From Bullifex porci (GTDB taxonomy: Bacteria > Spirochaetota > Spirochaetia > Sphaerochaetales > Sphaerochaetaceae): a stretch of 64,000 nt of DNA. The stretch spans positions 1 to 64,000 of the forward strand of contig NZ_VUNN01000008.1 of assembly GCF_009695635.1 (NCBI RefSeq). The letters are read 5' to 3'. The notes under the pieces were generated by a model. It was given only the letters and a program-made list of their open reading frames with translations, was not told where the DNA came from and searched no databases. Both the position numbers and the translations under genes were made by a program. This document shows, piece by piece, positions 8,394 through 17,705 of the stretch (position 1 is its first letter; each line of letters begins with the position of its first letter).

Positions 8394-9131
8394 ATGAAAA
8401 AGTTACTCATCCTTCTTTTACTTCTTTTAGTATCCTTACCAATATTCTCAAAAAGTATAATAACAAACGTAAGTATTAATAGTGGTAAGGATACAATAAA
8501 TGATAACAAAATATATGGTTCTACTGCATTAAGCTATTCAACAGATAAGTATCTTGCAGTATTAGCTTCTGAGCTGAAGGAGCATGAAACTACAATTTCT
8601 TTGTTATCACGTTGGAAAATTGGTAAACAAACAGATCTTAGAATAAACCAATATGAAAACTTAAGATTTAGAGAAAGCAGAGATATGTTCTCAATACTAG
8701 CCTTCTCTAATATGTATTTCTACTATGGAATTTCATCAACATATTCATTAGGTGTTGCTATAGCCTTTACCTTCGAGAATAAAGGTAATATTAGACTAGG
8801 TACTAATTTATTTGGTGGTGCATATGTTAAGACAAGTAGAATTAACTATATCGATAATCTAGTAACAAGCTTTGCTCCTTTTGCTGTAATTAATTTATAT
8901 CTATCCTTATACGATAAGGTATATCTACAGTCACAGATATCAACAGGCTCATTGTTTTACCTACCATCAAACTTTGCCTATGACTTTACACTCATGGCAA
9001 GTGTTGCCATTTCTAACTCTCTGTCTCTTGGCTTTAGCTTAAGAACTGGACTTGCTGATAGCTTTGCTGAAACCTTCTTCTCAAATCGCTACGATTACTC
9101 TGTATTTATCAACTGGGAGTACTTGCTATGA
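8394..9131 (+). CDS. Exported protein of unknown function, probably outer-membrane associated
   Basis: 245 residues from the ATG at 8394. Residues 1-19 form a typical signal peptide (KK, long leucine core, cleavage near IFSKS). The mature part is rich in alternating polar/aromatic strands (for example YFYYGISSTYSLGVAIAF, NLYLSLYDKVYLQSQI) and ends in an aromatic residue cluster, VFINWEYLL, as seen in small beta-barrel proteins. No domain family recognised. It follows the C26 gene by 4 bases and overlaps the phosphoesterase gene by 4, so all belong to one operon. Confidence 0.6.
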   Translation: MKKLLILLLLLLVSLPIFSKSIITNVSINSGKDTINDNKIYGSTALSYSTDKYLAVLASELKEHETTISLLSRWKIGKQTDLRINQYENLRFRESRDMFSILAFSNMYFYYGISSTYSLGVAIAFTFENKGNIRLGTNLFGGAYVKTSRINYIDNLVTSFAPFAVINLYLSLYDKVYLQSQISTGSLFYLPSNFAYDFTLMASVAISNSLSLGFSLRTGLADSFAETFFSNRYDYSVFINWEYLL

Positions 9132-10048
9132 AAAAATTATTATTTTTATTACTAGTATTACTATTGCTAATCTCTTGTAATAACATCATTCCAATACCTA
9201 ATATTGATCAATATTCAAATCCTGGTATTAATTACTTTGAAACAGATTTAACATCTATTGGCTCAAGAAATATTAATATAGATGGAGACTTTGAGATTCT
9301 ACTTATTTCAGATACACACTTTGGAAAAACAAAGAGTGGAACTGTATTTAAGATAGCAGAGTTTGAGGATTATATTAAAAGTAACGGTATACTGAATAAT
9401 ATAGACCTAGTAATAAATCTTGGTGATGTCTCAGACAATAGTGAGCAGGCTCAATTTGATAGCTATCAAAATTGGAGTACAAATTTATTTTCGGTTCCTA
9501 TTATCAATGTTATAGGAAACCATGATAATAGAAATGGTGGTGTTGAGCGTTTTATTAATACTGTTGCTGGTACCGCTTCAACCTTTTACTGCTTTAAAGC
9601 TTCAGACATACACTTCTATGTCGTTGATTCAGCATACAGAACTCTAGGTAGACAGCAGTTAGGATATTTTATTGATGCTCTAGAAAAGGATAGTTCTTCT
9701 AAAAAGATTGTACTTACACATATTCCGCTATATGGTTCAATAACAAATTTCTATGCTTCCTTTGCAGATGAAAAGGAAAGAAATTTCTTATTATCTAACC
9801 TTTCTAAATTTGGTGTTGATCTTTTATTAACAGGCCATAAGCATGCAGATGAATCATATTATTCATATACTCAAAGCTTTACAGAAGTCGTTGTACACTC
9901 CTTTCATGGAGATGCAATGAGAAACTCTAGACCTTCATTTTATACTTGTACATATAAAAAGAATGCTTCCCTATTTACAATTAATTCATATTCATACAAT
10001 GGATCAACATTTGAAAAAATAGGAGAGCATTCTTATACATTAAAATGA
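9128..10048 (+). CDS. Lipoprotein metallophosphoesterase (calcineurin-like)
   Basis: 306 residues. Signal peptide with lipobox LLISC (Cys 17) followed by NN, so a lipoprotein processed via Lgt, which is encoded at 44199. The calcineurin-like fold motifs are complete: SDTHFG, LGDVSDN, GNHDNRNG, VLTHIPLYG and GHKHAD, giving a two-metal phosphohydrolase site outside the cytoplasm. The substrate is unknown (nucleotide, phosphodiester or phosphoprotein are all possible). Last gene of the nagA operon; a hairpin follows directly after the stop. Confidence 0.88.
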   Translation: MKKLLFLLLVLLLLISCNNIIPIPNIDQYSNPGINYFETDLTSIGSRNINIDGDFEILLISDTHFGKTKSGTVFKIAEFEDYIKSNGILNNIDLVINLGDVSDNSEQAQFDSYQNWSTNLFSVPIINVIGNHDNRNGGVERFINTVAGTASTFYCFKASDIHFYVVDSAYRTLGRQQLGYFIDALEKDSSSKKIVLTHIPLYGSITNFYASFADEKERNFLLSNLSKFGVDLLLTGHKHADESYYSYTQSFTEVVVHSFHGDAMRNSRPSFYTCTYKKNASLFTINSYSYNGSTFEKIGEHSYTLK

Positions 10049-10064
10049 CCCATCATTTGATGGG
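10049..10064. terminator. Hairpin between convergent genes
   Basis: CCCATC-ATTT-GATGGG directly after the phosphoesterase stop codon, between two convergent genes. There is no strong T-run on either side, only a T-rich tract on the minus side, so termination strength is uncertain. Confidence 0.45.
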
Positions 10065-10074
10065 CCATACTTAA

Positions 10075-11262
10075 TTATTTAATTGCTTCGATAAGCTTCT
10101 TAAAGCCATCCTCAATTTTCTGTCTATCAGCAGGAGTTCCCTTACCTCTAAACTCAATTGAATCAATAACCTCAAGCTTCATCTTCTCTGCATATGCATT
10201 AAATTCCTTTGCAGCACCACCAGACCAAAGAGATGAACCAAAGTATAGAACCTTTCTACCCTTTACAGCCTTTCTGTTTAATAAATCTAATGTGTGTGCC
10301 ATTGATGGGAAGAGCTCCATCTCATAGGTTGGAGCAGCTACAACAAAGGCTTCACTTCTCCATACCTTCTCTAAGGCATAGGAATCATTTGTATCAGGGA
10401 TTCTAACTGTATTTACAACAATACCTTCTTTCTTTGCGATCTGAACAAGATTTGAAATATAAGAAAGAGTATTTCCATACATACTAGAAATAAGAATTGT
10501 AATTTCCTTTTCTCTTGGTCCCTCAAGATATGTAGCGAGCTTTTGGTACCAGGCAACAACATAACCAGGATCCTTTCTCCATACGATTCCATGGCTTGGA
10601 CAAATTGTCTTGATATCAAGTGCTGAGAGAGCCTTAATACCTCTTAATACGAAAGGTGAGAAGGATGCAACGATAGATGCATAGTATCTCTCTGTTTCAG
10701 GCTTTAATAAAGCCCATTCCTTTTCTGTGAGCTCATCATCAAATACACTCTGATAAGAACCGAATGCACCAAAGGCATCACAGGAGAAGAGAATACCATC
10801 CTCCTTGATATATGTCATCATTGTATCAGGCCAGTGGATATTTGGTGTTGCATAGAATACGAGTGTCTTTCCACCGATATTTAGCTCTTCACCATTTGTG
10901 ATAACATGTACATTCTTATGGCCATATAAGGTCTCTGTCTCTGTTGCACCTAATCTTGTAGCATATACCTCGATATTAGGGCATCTAGTAAAAAGTACAT
11001 TTAGAGCACCAGTATGGTCAGGCTCCATGTGGTTAAGTACGAGTATATCGATATCCTCTAATCTAAGTCCCATATCTGCTAAATCAGAGTCAAAGGAAGC
11101 TCCAGATTCTGTATAATCGATAAGAACCTTTTTTTCTGTTCCACAAACACAATATGCATTAATTGAAACACCATCCCTAATAGGCCAACATCCCTCAAAA
11201 AGGTCATCATGACTCTTTTCATATCTAAATAAAGTTACGTTTTCATTTATTACTGCTTTCAT
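10075..11262 (-). CDS. fprA: Flavodiiron protein (A-type flavoprotein), O2/NO reductase
   Basis: 395 residues, two-domain architecture. The N-terminal metallo-beta-lactamase-like domain (1-250) carries the diiron ligands in NHMEPDHTG plus later His and Asp residues (NIHWPDTM, SCDAFG, CPSHGIVW). The C-terminal flavodoxin domain (255-395) starts with ITILISSMYGNT and binds FMN. In anaerobes this cytosolic enzyme reduces O2 to water or NO to N2O, taking electrons from rubredoxin; the rubrerythrin at 36887 points to the same stress physiology. No Shine-Dalgarno before the ATG at 11262; a promoter ends 7 bases upstream, so the mRNA is probably leaderless. Confidence 0.93.
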   Translation of the reverse strand: MKAVINENVTLFRYEKSHDDLFEGCWPIRDGVSINAYCVCGTEKKVLIDYTESGASFDSDLADMGLRLEDIDILVLNHMEPDHTGALNVLFTRCPNIEVYATRLGATETETLYGHKNVHVITNGEELNIGGKTLVFYATPNIHWPDTMMTYIKEDGILFSCDAFGAFGSYQSVFDDELTEKEWALLKPETERYYASIVASFSPFVLRGIKALSALDIKTICPSHGIVWRKDPGYVVAWYQKLATYLEGPREKEITILISSMYGNTLSYISNLVQIAKKEGIVVNTVRIPDTNDSYALEKVWRSEAFVVAAPTYEMELFPSMAHTLDLLNRKAVKGRKVLYFGSSLWSGGAAKEFNAYAEKMKLEVIDSIEFRGKGTPADRQKIEDGFKKLIEAIK

Positions 11263-11269
11263 ATAACTA

Positions 11270-11298
11270 AAGATAATTTTTTAATTATTTAAAAACAA
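11270..11298 (-). promoter_or_regulatory. Leaderless-type promoter of fprA
   Basis: Minus strand: TTGTTT (11293-11298), 17-base spacer, TATCTT (11270-11275), 7 bases before the ATG. Confidence 0.55.
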
Positions 11299-11306
11299 GA
11301 TTATTA

Positions 11307-11335
11307 TTGCTATATATCACTATTTTTTCTAACCT
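11307..11335 (+). promoter_or_regulatory. Leaderless-type promoter of the 11342 gene
   Basis: TTGCTA (11307-11312), 17-base spacer, TAACCT (11330-11335), 6 bases before the ATG at 11342; divergent from the fprA promoter. Confidence 0.45.
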
Positions 11336-11341
11336 ATTTTC

Positions 11342-11755
11342 ATGATATTCACATTAAATTTATCACATGAAATTACATACAAAGAGGAAACTATTTACTT
11401 CGATACAATAGAAGGCTTAGATATAGGTAGTGAAACCTGCTTTTGCTATCATTTTTACTTCGATGATGTATGCTTAAGAACCGACTTAATTTGGTCAGGA
11501 AGTAGGAAGCCTCTAACTAAAAAGGAAAAGGATATTATAGAAAGTGGTTTTCCACCTCTACCAAGAGATGATGAAAATCTCTTTATTCCTGTGGGAAGAT
11601 ATAGTCTTTTGCAAACACTCCCTGTTAGTGATAAATCAAAGCTTACAAGAGTAATACTTCCATTTACAAGCAAAAAACAGGAGGGAAAGCTATATGTTAG
11701 GTTCATTAAGGAAAATGTATTAGAGTGCGTTATGCAGCTTTTTTTCCCAGAATGA
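11342..11755 (+). CDS. Conserved-looking protein of unknown function
   Basis: 137 residues, soluble, no signal peptide, no membrane segment and no motif I recognise. It is rich in beta-prone, charged stretches (for example LIWSGSRKPLTKKEK and FIPVGRYSLLQTLP). Codon use and base composition match the neighbours, and the gene has its own leaderless-type promoter, so it is probably real. It sits in front of the TraB-family gene, which has its own promoter five bases beyond the stop codon, so the two need not work together. Confidence 0.6.
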   Translation: MIFTLNLSHEITYKEETIYFDTIEGLDIGSETCFCYHFYFDDVCLRTDLIWSGSRKPLTKKEKDIIESGFPPLPRDDENLFIPVGRYSLLQTLPVSDKSKLTRVILPFTSKKQEGKLYVRFIKENVLECVMQLFFPE

Positions 11756-11759
11756 TACC

Positions 11760-11788
11760 TTGCCGATGGTAATTTATTAATATATAGT
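11760..11788 (+). promoter_or_regulatory. Leaderless-type promoter of the TraB-family gene
   Basis: TTGCCG (11760-11765), 17-base spacer, TATAGT (11783-11788), 7 bases before the ATG at 11796. Confidence 0.55.
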
Positions 11789-11795
11789 TTTTATC

Positions 11796-12983
11796 ATGCA
11801 ACTAATAAATATCAGTGATACAGTACATAAGCTAATCTTAGATGATCAAGAAATAATCCTCGTTGGCACTGCTCATGTTAGCCAAAACAGTGTTGAAGAG
11901 GTAAAAGGTATTATAGAAACAGAAGCTCCTGATAGAGTTTGTATAGAGCTCGACGATGGAAGAATGAAGTCAAAGACCGAAAAGAAAACCTATGAGAATA
12001 TGGATATTCGAAAGGTAATTAAGGAGGGTAAGGGCTTCTTTTTACTTGCTAATACGGCACTAGCCTCTTTCCAACGTCGTATGGGTGCTCAAACAGGTAC
12101 TAAGCCAGGTGAAGAGATATTAGGAGCAGCAGAGGTAGCAAAGCAGGCAAACATCCCAGTATCACTTTGTGATAGAGATATTCAAACAACCTTTAAGCGT
12201 GCTTGGGCTAAAAGCTCTCTTTGGAATAAGTGTAAGCTTCTTGCAACCTTAATTTCTGCAGCCTTTTCTAATGAAGAAATAACAGCAGAAGAGCTTGAAC
12301 AGCTAAAAAGCCAAGATACACTACAAACTCTAATGCAGGAGATGGCTAAGGAGCTTCCTATGGTTAAGGAGGTTTTAATTGATGAAAGAGACCAATACCT
12401 AGGAAGATCTATATTTGAAGCTCCTGGCAAAAAGAAGGTTGCAGTAATTGGAGCAGGTCATACTAATGGTGTTATCTCAACAATTAAGAGTTTAAGTGAA
12501 AATAAGCAAACACCTTCTCTTGAAGAGCTAACAGTAGTTCCAAAAGGAAAACCTATTGGAAAGGTTATTTCCTATTTAATTCCAATACTAATAGTAGTTT
12601 TAATAGTTGCAAGCTTTATCTCTTCTGGATGGGATCAAGGACTAAGAACCTTTTTATATTGGATTTTAGTAAACTGTAGCTGTACATTTATTATGACATT
12701 AATATCCTTAGCACACCCACTAAATATTTTAGCTTGTACAATTACGGCTCCATTCTTTGCACTAAATCCAGTTTTAGGAGTTGGTATGCTAGGAGGAATT
12801 GCAGAGGCTACCTTCAGAAAGCCAAAGGTAAAGGACTTTGAGGGTATAAATGATGATGCTATGAAGCTAAAGGGCTGGTACAAAAACAGAATACTTCATG
12901 CACTTCTAGTTTTCTTACTCTCATCAATTGGAAGTGCTTTTGGAACTCTAGTAGCATTCCCAATATTAATTTCACATCTATGA
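11796..12983 (+). CDS. TraB/PrgY family membrane protein
   Basis: 395 residues. The N-terminal 240 residues form the TraB (EreA/ChaN-like) domain with the conserved GTAHVSQNS near residue 28, RVCIELDDGR, and GAGHTNG near 220; the GxxH and late His/Glu residues are the proposed metal-site residues of this putative hydrolase. The C-terminal third has about four membrane helices (residues 255-395). Enterococcal PrgY/TraB lowers sex-pheromone activity, and animal and bacterial homologs have poorly known roles, so function is not assigned. Monocistronic, with its own promoter and terminator. Confidence 0.85.
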   Translation: MQLINISDTVHKLILDDQEIILVGTAHVSQNSVEEVKGIIETEAPDRVCIELDDGRMKSKTEKKTYENMDIRKVIKEGKGFFLLANTALASFQRRMGAQTGTKPGEEILGAAEVAKQANIPVSLCDRDIQTTFKRAWAKSSLWNKCKLLATLISAAFSNEEITAEELEQLKSQDTLQTLMQEMAKELPMVKEVLIDERDQYLGRSIFEAPGKKKVAVIGAGHTNGVISTIKSLSENKQTPSLEELTVVPKGKPIGKVISYLIPILIVVLIVASFISSGWDQGLRTFLYWILVNCSCTFIMTLISLAHPLNILACTITAPFFALNPVLGVGMLGGIAEATFRKPKVKDFEGINDDAMKLKGWYKNRILHALLVFLLSSIGSAFGTLVAFPILISHL

Positions 12984-12989
12984 TAATAG

Positions 12990-13012
12990 GCTCTGGGAGA
13001 CCGGAGCTTTTT
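12990..13012 (+). terminator. Terminator of the TraB-family gene
   Basis: GCTCTGG-GAGA-CCGGAGC (7-bp stem with one U-G pair, GNRA-type loop) followed by TTTTT. The last Ts touch the stop codon of the opposing ABC ATPase gene. Confidence 0.9.
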
Positions 13013-13709
13013 ACCACCTAAAGGATGCTAAAAATTCTCTAACCTCATTTTCATCTCTATTTGAATTATTAAACTCTCCCGCAATTGAACCATCAACTAG
13101 ATATAGTATTCTATCAGAATAAGAAGCAACCTTAGCATCGTGAGTAACCATTAGAATTGTATTACCCATCTCCTTCAGGCTCAAAAATAGCTCCATAGTC
13201 TCTTTTGATGCTGTTTGGTTTAAGGCTCCAGTTGGTTCATCTGCTAATATTATATCAGGCATATTAATTAAAGCTCTAGCAATAGCAACTCTCTGCTTCT
13301 CTCCTCCTGATAAGTTGTTCACACTTCGATTTTGATATCCAGCTAATCCTAACTTAGCTAATAGCTCCTCACCTCTTTGCTTTATCTCTCTTTTATTTGA
13401 TAGAGCAGGAAGTAATATGTTACTTATTACATTTACCTCGGGTATTAGCTCAGGATTTTGAAAGACAAAGCCGATATGCTTTCTTCTGATATCAGATAAT
13501 TCATTTTTTCTTATCCTGCTTAGATCTTTTCCAGCTATAATTACTTCTCCCTCATCAAAGCTCTCAATACCAGATAAAATGTAAAGAAGTGTTGATTTAC
13601 CTGAACCTGAGGGACCCATAATTGACACAAACTCACCTTTATTTATTTTAAGTGATATATTTTTTATTAAACCTTCCTTAGATACATTTCTTGATTCAAG
13701 TACAATCAT
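13011..13709 (-). CDS. ABC transporter ATP-binding protein (MacB/LolD type)
   Basis: 232 residues with all ABC motifs: Walker A GPSGSGKST (about 33-41), Q-loop VFQNPEL, signature LSGGEKQR, Walker B IILADEPTG and switch His in VTHD. The MacB/LolD subgroup works with FtsX-type permeases. It probably powers the permease encoded just upstream in the same operon, whose TGA overlaps this ATG (ATGA); GAGGAGG is a strong ribosome site. Substrate unknown (peptides, drugs or lipoproteins are usual for this class). Confidence 0.92.
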   Translation of the reverse strand: MIVLESRNVSKEGLIKNISLKINKGEFVSIMGPSGSGKSTLLYILSGIESFDEGEVIIAGKDLSRIRKNELSDIRRKHIGFVFQNPELIPEVNVISNILLPALSNKREIKQRGEELLAKLGLAGYQNRSVNNLSGGEKQRVAIARALINMPDIILADEPTGALNQTASKETMELFLSLKEMGNTILMVTHDAKVASYSDRILYLVDGSIAGEFNNSNRDENEVREFLASFRW

Positions 13710-15841
13710 AAAATACCTCCTCTTATATCGTAGGCCTTAACCTTATGTATATTCATAAGCCCCAAAGCAGTAGCAATAGCAGCAATTAATAACATTAAAA
13801 TCGGTAGAGTAAATAAGGAGTAGAGTATTGAAAATATAAATTCAATATTACTACCTCCTAAGAAAGAAAGCATAAAGGAAAGAATATTTCCTCCTGTCAG
13901 CATAGATAAAACAATTCCTAAGATAAGCCCTATAAAAAGAGTTAATAGAAATTTTTTAATATAGTTAAATAAGATATTTCCTCTTCTAATACCTATAGCA
14001 AGCTTTAATGCAATAGTCCTTGAATCTCTTTCTACTGTTAATGCAGATATTAAAGTGATCAAAACTAATTCAATGAAAAGGCACACAAATAGAGCGATAT
14101 ATTTTGCTTTGTTTATGCTATTTATAGTATTTCCATATAAGCTTATTACATAGTCCTCTATCTTACCTGTTTTTGCCTTTGAAAAGGCTGTTAGTAAAGC
14201 TGAAACTAAACTATCAGGTGAATTAGAGTTTATATAAGCAATAGACCAAATTGGAGTATCCTTGTCAATAGAGGTTACTTTAGCTGTCTTTCCTCCATTT
14301 GTTATATCACCATAGATTCCTTTAACTATGTATTCTTTTCCCAAGATATTTAGCTTATCACCTATTGCTACGCTACACTCGTTAGCTAAAAGCTGTGATA
14401 AAGCTATTTCATTTTCATTTATAGGCTCACACCCCTTAATATATTTTAATTGAAATAGACTATGATTTCCCTTTTCTATTAGCATTAATAGGGTTTGTTC
14501 CTTAGCTTCTACCTTAACTCTATAGGTATCATAAATCTCATAGCTATCAACTAATGAGCTACTAGATAGATATTCTTCGATATCACTTCTATTTTCTCCC
14601 TTTAAGTCCATTCTAATATCTGCATTTCCTATTCCCATAGAGGATACAAACTCCTTAGATGCTAAGGTTGAGGCTGCGCTAGCTGGAATAAATGCTAAGC
14701 AATACATGATAGCTGTAAGAATTGAAACTAAAGCGAGAGAAATAATTCCATTACTCTTTTTATTACTATTTCTTATTTCATCGAGAATATCTATTTTTGA
14801 TATCCTCCTCATTATTAAGTAATCCCAAAGCGTAAGAATTATAAAGATTATTAAATGTCCTCCTAAAAGGATTAATATTGAAGCATTTTCTAGCATCAAT
14901 AGAAGTGTTATTAGGGATAAAGTACTACCTAATAGCAACAATATTAAATATTTAAAAGAATATAATAATATGAGTCTATCTCTTCTTATTCCAATAGCTT
15001 GTATTAGTGCAATTCTCTTTCCATCTCTTTCAATTGAAATGAGAAAAATATAACGTAAAGCAACTAATGAAATAAGCATTGCTAATATTCCTGATATGAT
15101 AATAAGGATTATCATCAAGCCATCAGAAAGTGCATTCATTAGCCTAATTAAAGAGTATGTTACTGCAGGTCCATCCTTTGGAAGCTCTGATAGTGCATAT
15201 AAATTGGATATTGCATTAATATCATCAACACTTATAGCCCTAGCTTCAATTAAAAACTCTTCACTACCTTTATCTCTTAGCTTTTGATAACTCTCTTCGT
15301 TTATTAAAAAGCGTTTAGAGGATGAAAGAGAAGAACCCATTTGAGAATCTATTAGATAGCCTTTAACAATGAAGTCTTGACCACAGATTGTAAGCTTACT
15401 TCCAAGCTCCACACTATTTTTGTAGTAGGTAGGAACATATATTCCATCATCTACATTTATTATAGAGCCATCCTCAGCTAGTAAGAAATCAAAGCTCCTT
15501 GATTGTATAGTTACTCCATTATCATCAGAGGAGAAGATAAAGGGCTCTCCATCTACTAAAAACTCATTATTATCTATATTTAAAAAGGGTTGTATTTGAA
15601 AGTCCTCAACCATAGGATTTGAAGCAAAGGATGAGAAATCAATATTATCAATGCTTCCTGCATGCATCTGTAAAAAGTGCGGTGTCTTTCCTCTCTCCAT
15701 AGTATCATCTATCTTGTTTAATAGCTCATTGGAGAGCAAAAGTCCTAAGCAAATAATAAAGGATGAGATAAATGCAAACGCTATTATAGAGCTTGCAATT
15801 AAAAGCTGCTTTTTTAAGTCAGAAAAAATAACATTAAGCAC
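13706..15841 (-). CDS. FtsX-type ABC transporter permease, two-domain form
   Basis: About 711 residues. One N-terminal helix, a large extracytoplasmic domain (about 40-230), a helix cluster (about 240-400), a second extracytoplasmic region and a final helix cluster (about 580-713). This is two FtsX domains in tandem, as in efflux permeases of the YtrF/BceB/SalY-like group. The start is taken at GTG 15841, eight bases after AGGAG; a TTG at 15847 is in frame but only two bases from it. The gene overlaps the MFS gene end and the ATPase start. Exports an unknown compound; TetR control suggests an inducible resistance or efflux role. Confidence 0.8.
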   Translation of the reverse strand: MLNVIFSDLKKQLLIASSIIAFAFISSFIICLGLLLSNELLNKIDDTMERGKTPHFLQMHAGSIDNIDFSSFASNPMVEDFQIQPFLNIDNNEFLVDGEPFIFSSDDNGVTIQSRSFDFLLAEDGSIINVDDGIYVPTYYKNSVELGSKLTICGQDFIVKGYLIDSQMGSSLSSSKRFLINEESYQKLRDKGSEEFLIEARAISVDDINAISNLYALSELPKDGPAVTYSLIRLMNALSDGLMIILIIISGILAMLISLVALRYIFLISIERDGKRIALIQAIGIRRDRLILLYSFKYLILLLLGSTLSLITLLLMLENASILILLGGHLIIFIILTLWDYLIMRRISKIDILDEIRNSNKKSNGIISLALVSILTAIMYCLAFIPASAASTLASKEFVSSMGIGNADIRMDLKGENRSDIEEYLSSSSLVDSYEIYDTYRVKVEAKEQTLLMLIEKGNHSLFQLKYIKGCEPINENEIALSQLLANECSVAIGDKLNILGKEYIVKGIYGDITNGGKTAKVTSIDKDTPIWSIAYINSNSPDSLVSALLTAFSKAKTGKIEDYVISLYGNTINSINKAKYIALFVCLFIELVLITLISALTVERDSRTIALKLAIGIRRGNILFNYIKKFLLTLFIGLILGIVLSMLTGGNILSFMLSFLGGSNIEFIFSILYSLFTLPILMLLIAAIATALGLMNIHKVKAYDIRGGIL

Positions 15842-17033
15842 TTTCAAGTCTCCTAATAGAGGAAAAGGAAAGCATTATTAATGCTAGAATAGCGAGTATA
15901 ATTCCTCCAAAAGCAATTATTAATGAGCAGCCTCTTCCAACTGAAACATTTATCATTTTTGCTAAATAGTCAGATGCATACCCAGATATTGAATATGAAA
16001 ATACATAGCCAAGCTGAGAAATAAATCCAATTGCACCCCAGATACTTCCCTCCTCACTTCTTTCAATATTTGATCTAACGAGATAATCAAGGGATGTATT
16101 AGCATATGGTATAGATAAAAAGAAAATAAAGCCAAAAGGCACAATGATAAACATATTTAAGGTTGAGCCAAAGCCAACCATTGCTACTCCAGCTATAAAT
16201 AGGGATAAACAAAGCGCTACTCTATAGCTATTTTTAATTCCTCGTTTAGAAATTAATGCTCCTGATACTATCATACCTGATGCACACATTACTTCTGTAA
16301 TCGATAGTATTGTGGCTGTAGAGAAGGATAGTATCATTGGTTCAGAGAGTATTTGAATAGTTCCCATAAAGAAGGTTAATAGTGATGTATATATCGTTAA
16401 TACTAATAGCCCTTTATTCTTTCTTAGAGCTTTAAAGCCTGTAAGCATTGAATCTTTATTACTCTTTATATTCTTCCTACTAATTCTTTTTCGAATCATT
16501 AAGGCAGCAATAATTGTAGGTATGAATGAAAGCATATCAATTATTAATAAAAGTCTAATTGAAGAAAAGGATAGTAATAGAGCAGCTAATAAGGGTGATA
16601 TTATAAATCTTGCGCCAGAGGATAGCCCATTTAAGCCTCCTGCCTTAGCATATTCCTCCTTCGTAAGTAGATCTGAGATTGTTGCTTTAAATGCAGGCTC
16701 TAATAGAGCTGAAAATGCAGAAGAAATAATAGAACCTGTAATTATATGAATAAAGGGTAGCTTTAATGCTATAGCAATTAGGATATATAGTACACCAAGA
16801 GCAGAAATGCCATCACCAATAACCATTAAGGCTCTCCTATCATGCTTATCTGCTAAAATTCCTGCCGGAACCGATATAAGTAAAAATGGAAGAAAGGATG
16901 CTAATGCAATTAATGATACATAAAAGGCACTTCCAGTCTCTCTAAAGATATAAACAGATAAGCCAAAGGATGTTAAACCACTTCCAATTGCAGATATCAT
17001 TTGGCCAAGCCACAGTATAATAAATAGTTTCAA
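15834..17033 (-). CDS. MFS transporter (drug-efflux type)
   Basis: 399 residues with twelve hydrophobic segments. Features include the loop 2-3 motif GILADKHDRRALM (the G-x-L-a-D-r-x-x-r-r/k motif of MFS exporters) near residue 60. It starts with TTG at 17033, with TAGGAG seven bases upstream. First gene of the operon MFS-permease-ATPase (8-base overlap, then ATGA). The operator at 17046-17066 lies between its -10 box and the ribosome site, so repression by the divergent-looking but same-strand TetR gene is likely. Drug or metabolite export is inferred. Confidence 0.85.
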   Translation of the reverse strand: MKLFIILWLGQMISAIGSGLTSFGLSVYIFRETGSAFYVSLIALASFLPFLLISVPAGILADKHDRRALMVIGDGISALGVLYILIAIALKLPFIHIITGSIISSAFSALLEPAFKATISDLLTKEEYAKAGGLNGLSSGARFIISPLLAALLLSFSSIRLLLIIDMLSFIPTIIAALMIRKRISRKNIKSNKDSMLTGFKALRKNKGLLVLTIYTSLLTFFMGTIQILSEPMILSFSTATILSITEVMCASGMIVSGALISKRGIKNSYRVALCLSLFIAGVAMVGFGSTLNMFIIVPFGFIFFLSIPYANTSLDYLVRSNIERSEEGSIWGAIGFISQLGYVFSYSISGYASDYLAKMINVSVGRGCSLIIAFGGIILAILALIMLSFSSIRRLESA

Positions 17034-17045
17034 ATTATTACTCCT

Positions 17046-17073
17046 AGACCGGCTGCCTGTCGGTCTTATTATA
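17046..17073 (-). promoter_or_regulatory. TetR operator and -10 box of the MFS-ABC operon
   Basis: Operator 17046-17066: arms AGACCGGCT and TGTCGGTCT around GCC, sharing TGTCGGT and the 9-3-9 spacing with the site at 17704. On the minus strand a perfect TATAAT (17068-17073) lies just upstream; no good -35 at 17-base spacing was found. The operator covers the expected transcription start. Confidence 0.75.
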
Positions 17074-17081
17074 AAAAATTT

Positions 17082-17705
17082 TTACTCAAATATTTTTAGG
17101 ATAGAATTAACTAAAGATCCTTCAGCTACACCTAAAAGTCTTTCAATATTTACAATAAAGCCCTTAATTAAAAGCTTCTTATCTTCTAAGGAAATTTCTC
17201 TTGTGATATCAAAAGCAATATATGAGTAGGTTATTATCATATCAGCTACTGCAAAAGGATAGGAACAATTAAATAAGCCCTGCTCATTTCCTTCCTTAAT
17301 CATTTGTTCAAATATTAATGCAATATTAGAAATCATAATATCCTGAACCTTTTGATGTAGGAGTGCATTTTCACTCTTATGTATTTCAGATAATAGCTCA
17401 CGTCCAAGAGGTGTATCTGAGGAAAGAGATTTCATAGTTAACGAGATTCTATCTAATAGAGGAATAGAGGTATCTTTTGAAACCTCTCTAGCTTTTTTTA
17501 TTAAATTATTAGTAAAACGCAATACAACGGCATCAAGGATTTCTTCCTTTGACTTAAAGTGATAATAAAGTGTTCCTCTTGCTATTCCAACCTTCTCAAT
17601 AATATCGTTAGTACTAGTAGATACGTACCCCTTAGAGGCAAATAGCTCTTCAGAAACATCTAATATTTGTGTTCGTCTTTCTGCTGAATCCTTTACTATC
17701 CTCAT
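17082..17705 (-). CDS. TetR family transcriptional regulator
   Basis: 207 residues. The N-terminal helix-turn-helix domain spans about 8-55 (ILDVSEELFASKGYVSTS, then GIARGTLYYHFKSKEEIL, both typical of TetR). The C-terminal ligand-binding region is family-specific and gives no clue to the inducer. It precedes the MFS-permease-ATPase operon on the same strand, and both transcription units carry the same palindrome, so it probably represses itself and the exporter operon. Its ATG at 17705 has no Shine-Dalgarno; the predicted leader is only about 10 bases and the operator overlaps the start codon. Confidence 0.92.
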   Translation of the reverse strand: MRIVKDSAERRTQILDVSEELFASKGYVSTSTNDIIEKVGIARGTLYYHFKSKEEILDAVVLRFTNNLIKKAREVSKDTSIPLLDRISLTMKSLSSDTPLGRELLSEIHKSENALLHQKVQDIMISNIALIFEQMIKEGNEQGLFNCSYPFAVADMIITYSYIAFDITREISLEDKKLLIKGFIVNIERLLGVAEGSLVNSILKIFE